This document shows, piece by piece, positions 61,108 through 64,000 of a stretch of 64,000 nt of DNA. The stretch spans positions 188,539 to 252,538 of the forward strand of contig NW_001798984.1 in the NCBI RefSeq assembly GCF_000165425.1, written 5' to 3'. Made by a program: the position numbers and the translations under genes. The notes under the pieces are model-generated. The model was not told the origin of the DNA. It did no database searches and worked only from the letters and a program-made list of their open reading frames with translations. The stretch comes from Paramecium tetraurelia. Lineage: Eukaryota > Ciliophora > Oligohymenophorea > Peniculida > Parameciidae. Positions within the stretch are counted from its first letter, which is position 1. Each line of letters opens with the position of its first letter.

Positions 61108-62271
61108 TCAAACTTCTGATTCTTGTTTATTCTCACTCAATTCTTCTTCTTGAATTATTATCTCATTAAAGTAGATATCAATAGATATGTTAGTATCAAT
61201 ATAAAGAACAATAATATCTCTTTCATTAATGAATAATAAACTAGCTGTATCATTTCTAGAATTTTGGTCTTCATCAGATTAATTAGTTTGAAAACAATCC
61301 TTCTCCTGTCTAACTTTATCTATTAATTAGTTTAGTTTTTGACCTTTCTATAAACTCTGAATTTTATCCATCAAGTTTGTCATCAATTTAATTTACGTTA
61401 CTGTTAGGATTATCTTTGATTTAAGTTATGTTTCTTCTTCCTTCATTATGTAAGATGAGATGATTCACTTAATCATTAATTTATAGTTCCCTCACCTTTA
61501 TTCTACTTAACTTAGACAAAATCCATAGAATCCTATATTTTAATGCACATTCTAATTAGTGGACTTAATAACTTTTTAATAATCTACATATATGATTCAA
61601 TAAATGCTAAATTTATGCTAAAATTTAATTAAATTGAACATAATTTATCCTTTTTGATGAGAAATAGAATTCGTTGACATCTTGAGATAATATATTATAT
61701 TCATCCTACAATTTGACAATGTTTACTTTGCGATTTGCATCGTATTTGTTTTTTGATAGAAAGACTATGAAGAAACGAGGATTTAGACTTTAGTTATTAG
61801 TTACTTAGTTATTTCTTCCAAAAGTTTATCCATTTGTTTTTATCAATCATGGAGAATAATAAATTTGATAGATGCAGGAGGTTCTTTAAAAAAGAAAAAA
61901 CTAGGATTTTAAGCCTTAATTTCTTTCCTATTTTAATTAGGTTAAACAAGTTTTTTAAGTTAATTTCTATCTTTTAGCATCATAAAAAACTGAAATACTA
62001 TTATTGGTCTTTGTGCATGTGATAAATTCACTATTTTGATAATATTTGGTCTAATTAGGTTATTTATCTTCTCTTAAGTATTATAGAGTGAAATAGACAT
62101 ACTTTATTCCAATGTCTATTTGGTGAAGGATTATAATGATTAAGAATATTCTATGAAATTGAGTCTTCGATCTAATTTTATTCAATAGAGTCTTAATTGA
62201 GGCTGAAATTATATTCTCTTGGTTATAATTTTTAAAGCAGATATTCTTAAAGAATTATCTTGAGGTTTCAT
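61108..62271 (-). CDS. hypothetical protein
   Basis: Start tentatively at MKPQDNSLRISAL (62271); TGA 61108-61110. Coding-like blocks: IKTLLNKIRSKTQFHRIF, YLREDKQPNQTKYYQNSEF, NNSISVFYDAKRQKLTQKTC then LTQLKQERNQGLK, and a C-terminal block NSRNDTASLLFINERDIIV with acidic end IIIQEEELSENKQESEV. The middle (about 61430-61850) has TGA codons that need introns I could not place. The protein is basic, then acidic at the end, with no recognisable domain. Orientation agrees with its downstream neighbour on the same strand. Confidence 0.45.
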
Positions 62272-62368
62272 ATAAATAGTGTAATTATTTATTATCTTAA
62301 TAATTAAAGGAAGTTTAATATATAAAATAATCAAATAAAAAATATTAAATATTTATACTATAGATAAT

Positions 62369-63476
62369 TCATTTATTTTGTACCTTAGGATGCTTTTTTG
62401 CTTATAGCAATAAATCTTCCACGTCTTTCTAAGAATAAGATTGGTATATACAGTTTATTAATCTAAGTGCAACAAACATTCGCTTAAATTATTGACTATC
62501 TGATCCCATTCAGACTCTTCCTTTTCCAACCCTAGGATTTTCTCTTGTATTTTAACTACGTAATTGATTTTACGTTCCAAGCCATCCAATTCCTTGCCCA
62601 ATTATTTAATGGAGTCAATGAGTGATTCTTCATCTATTTCTAAAATTATATATTAATAGCAATAATACCAAAAGATGTATCCTGTTAAGTAAGTTAATCG
62701 ACAAGGGCAATTAATTAGGCATGAGTTTCGTCTTATTTTTTGCTGATATTCAAAAATACTTTATTCCATTCATTATAATAGTTTTCAACCTTCTATGTAT
62801 GATTTCTGCGATCCCCTTTCACCAAAGTTCTTTGCAATTATTATGGATTTGAATTGATTCCAAGTGTAGTAGCTGGCTATTATTATTGCTAGATATTCTT
62901 CAATGAGTTTTTCTCAATTAGTTACAAATTCTTTTAATTTTTCTCTATCTCCTCTTTGTTTGCTATTGCTTTAGTCAAGTTTTCAATATGTATTTTAGTT
63001 TGTTAATTAATTTAATTTAATGTGTAGTTTTTTGGTTATGCAGGTTGCTATTATGCAGTTGATGGAGTTTGTTATGGTTATTATCCTAAACCTAAGGGTT
63101 GTTATTATTGAGGTTATCCAAGTAAATTGGGTTATTAGGTCTGTCCTAATTGTGGTATTTATTATTGCGGTTGTCCTAATAATGAATTTGTTTATGGCTA
63201 TTATCCTGTTAATAAAGTTTATTACTATTATCCTAAAAGTGGCTATTATTGTTATTATTGCTGTCCAAATATTCCAGTTGATTATTAGTTGTTTCCGAAG
63301 GTATTGGTCTATTGTGGTTATCCGAATATTCCTTATGGTTGTTACTATTACCCTAAGGGATTTTGATTCTGACCAAATAAGTTATTGGTAGGTGCAGGGT
63401 TGTTGAAAATTGAAGAAGTTAGGTTGCCTTATTGTTAGGTTGGAGCATTGTTGGTACCTGGAATGTTTCCAAACAT
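62369..63476 (-). CDS. FG-repeat nucleoporin (Nup62/54/58 channel type)
   Basis: Starts MFGNIPGTNNAPTQQQGNLT at 63476, TGA 62369-62371. The first 150 residues carry FG and LG repeats in a Gln/Asn/Pro background: NNLFGQNQ, GIFGQPQ, NTFGNNQ, GIFGQQQ, LLGQQQ, QLGQTQ, LLGQPQ and GLGQQ. The Gln codons are mainly TAA. The rest is coiled coil: KIHIENLTKAIANKEEIEK, VENYYNEWNKVFLNISKK, IDEESLIDSIKQLGKELDGL and LGLEKEESEWDQIVNNLSE, ending KKHPKVQNK. FG part plus C-terminal coiled coils is the layout of central-channel nucleoporins. Which member it is cannot be fixed. Introns near 62460 (23 nt) and about 62650. Confidence 0.8.
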
Positions 63477-63591
63477 TATTAATTTAAATTTTAAGTAAAA
63501 TGAAGAAAAATTATTTTGACAAAATAAGTATACAATTCTTATTTAACACTACTAATAGAAAATTGTAATAATTATTGTTACTTTTTGAGCT

Positions 63592-64000
63592 TCAATTGTT
63601 GGTGGATTATGAATTATTTGTGGATAATAGATTGCTCAATTTGCTTTATACAATCAATTTAAATTTAGCCTACTTATTGAAAACTAATTACTTGATAACA
63701 AGGATTATATTTGATACATCCATATTTATTATTATTGGTGCATGGTTGGGATTCAGTTTGAAAATCTTCAATTTCCATTTGAGGTTGTTCAATTGTTGAT
63801 TTTTTATGATTCCCTTCTTGGATATCCTTTAATCTCATAAATCCTTTTCTCCTATTCTTCACCTGAGATTAGTTTTCAGAATCAACCCTTGTTAAGATCA
63901 TATCTTCAAATTGATATTCATCTTATTCATTCTACCATTCTTAGTTTCAACATAAATACCTTTATTTCAATGCCATCTTTATAGGTTTTTCTTTGTAATT
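63592..64000 (-). CDS. partial hypothetical protein, 5' end beyond window
   Basis: Enters from the right edge and ends at TGA 63592-63594 (...STNNSQSTNN). Two introns of 20 and 22 nt are needed. The visible part is polar and charged: DEYQFEDMILTRVDSENQSQ, then KNRRKGFMRLKDIQEGNHKK and EQPQMEIEDFQTESQP. A CTNNNKYGCIKYNPCYQ stretch has three Cys that could bind metal. No domain recognised. Its 3' end lies 115 bp from the start of the nucleoporin gene on the same strand. Confidence 0.5.

Noticed and set aside
63020-63391. Plus-strand Val/Ile-rich reading
   Set aside because: Antisense of the FG/Gln repeats of the nucleoporin.

Overview
This window is somatic (macronuclear-type) DNA of a ciliate, most likely Paramecium or a close relative. 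The evidence is in the sequence: recognisable proteins read through TAA and TAG as glutamine and stop only at TGA; introns are tiny (mostly 20-37 nt, GT...AG, usually GTA...TAG); the DNA is very AT-rich; and genes are packed with gaps often of 20-80 bp. I saw no rRNA, tRNA, CRISPR array, insertion sequence or telomere repeat. All gene models below use the TAA/TAG = Gln code and were built by eye, so intron edges and some ends are approximate.

Left part (1-16.4 kb): a secreted GH13 glycosidase cut by the edge, three poorly known genes, a transposase-like HTH protein, ribosomal protein uL11 (RPL12), a Sec14/CRAL-TRIO protein, an ankyrin protein, a TAF10-like histone-fold protein, a USE1-like SNARE, a coiled-coil protein, an EF-hand protein, the E2F partner DP and a kinesin-13.

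Middle part (16.4-43.7 kb): a centrin-like EF-hand protein, a tandem pair of unknown paralogues, ATP-dependent PEP carboxykinase, a SAC1 lipid phosphatase, two divergent protein kinases whose start codons lie 17 bp apart (one CaMKK-like with a probable acylation signal), an RCC1-repeat protein, small coiled-coil proteins, an HSF-type factor, a probable pseudokinase, a beta-barrel protein, a LAMTOR3-like protein, a Gdt1/TMEM165 transporter, ribosomal stalk protein uL10 (RPLP0), a DUSP-like protein, a PHD plus SP-RING SUMO ligase of SIZ type, pelota, and a mitochondrial uS9 with a very long N-terminal extension.

Right part (43.7-64 kb): a 12.2-kb gene for a HUWE1/Tom1/UPL1-type giant HECT ubiquitin ligase, with a UBA domain, a long poly-Gln tract made almost wholly of TAA codons, and a Gln-rich insert inside its HECT domain. 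It is followed by a membrane protein, a large unknown protein, a gene-poor kilobase, another unknown protein, an FG-repeat nucleoporin and a gene cut by the right edge.

There is no operon-like or defence-system grouping; neighbours are functionally mixed, as expected for a ciliate somatic chromosome. The most unusual items are the stop-codon-encoded poly-Gln microsatellite, the split HECT domain whose catalytic Cys codon is interrupted by an intron, the extended uS9m, the pseudokinase, the unknown tandem pair and several hairpins.
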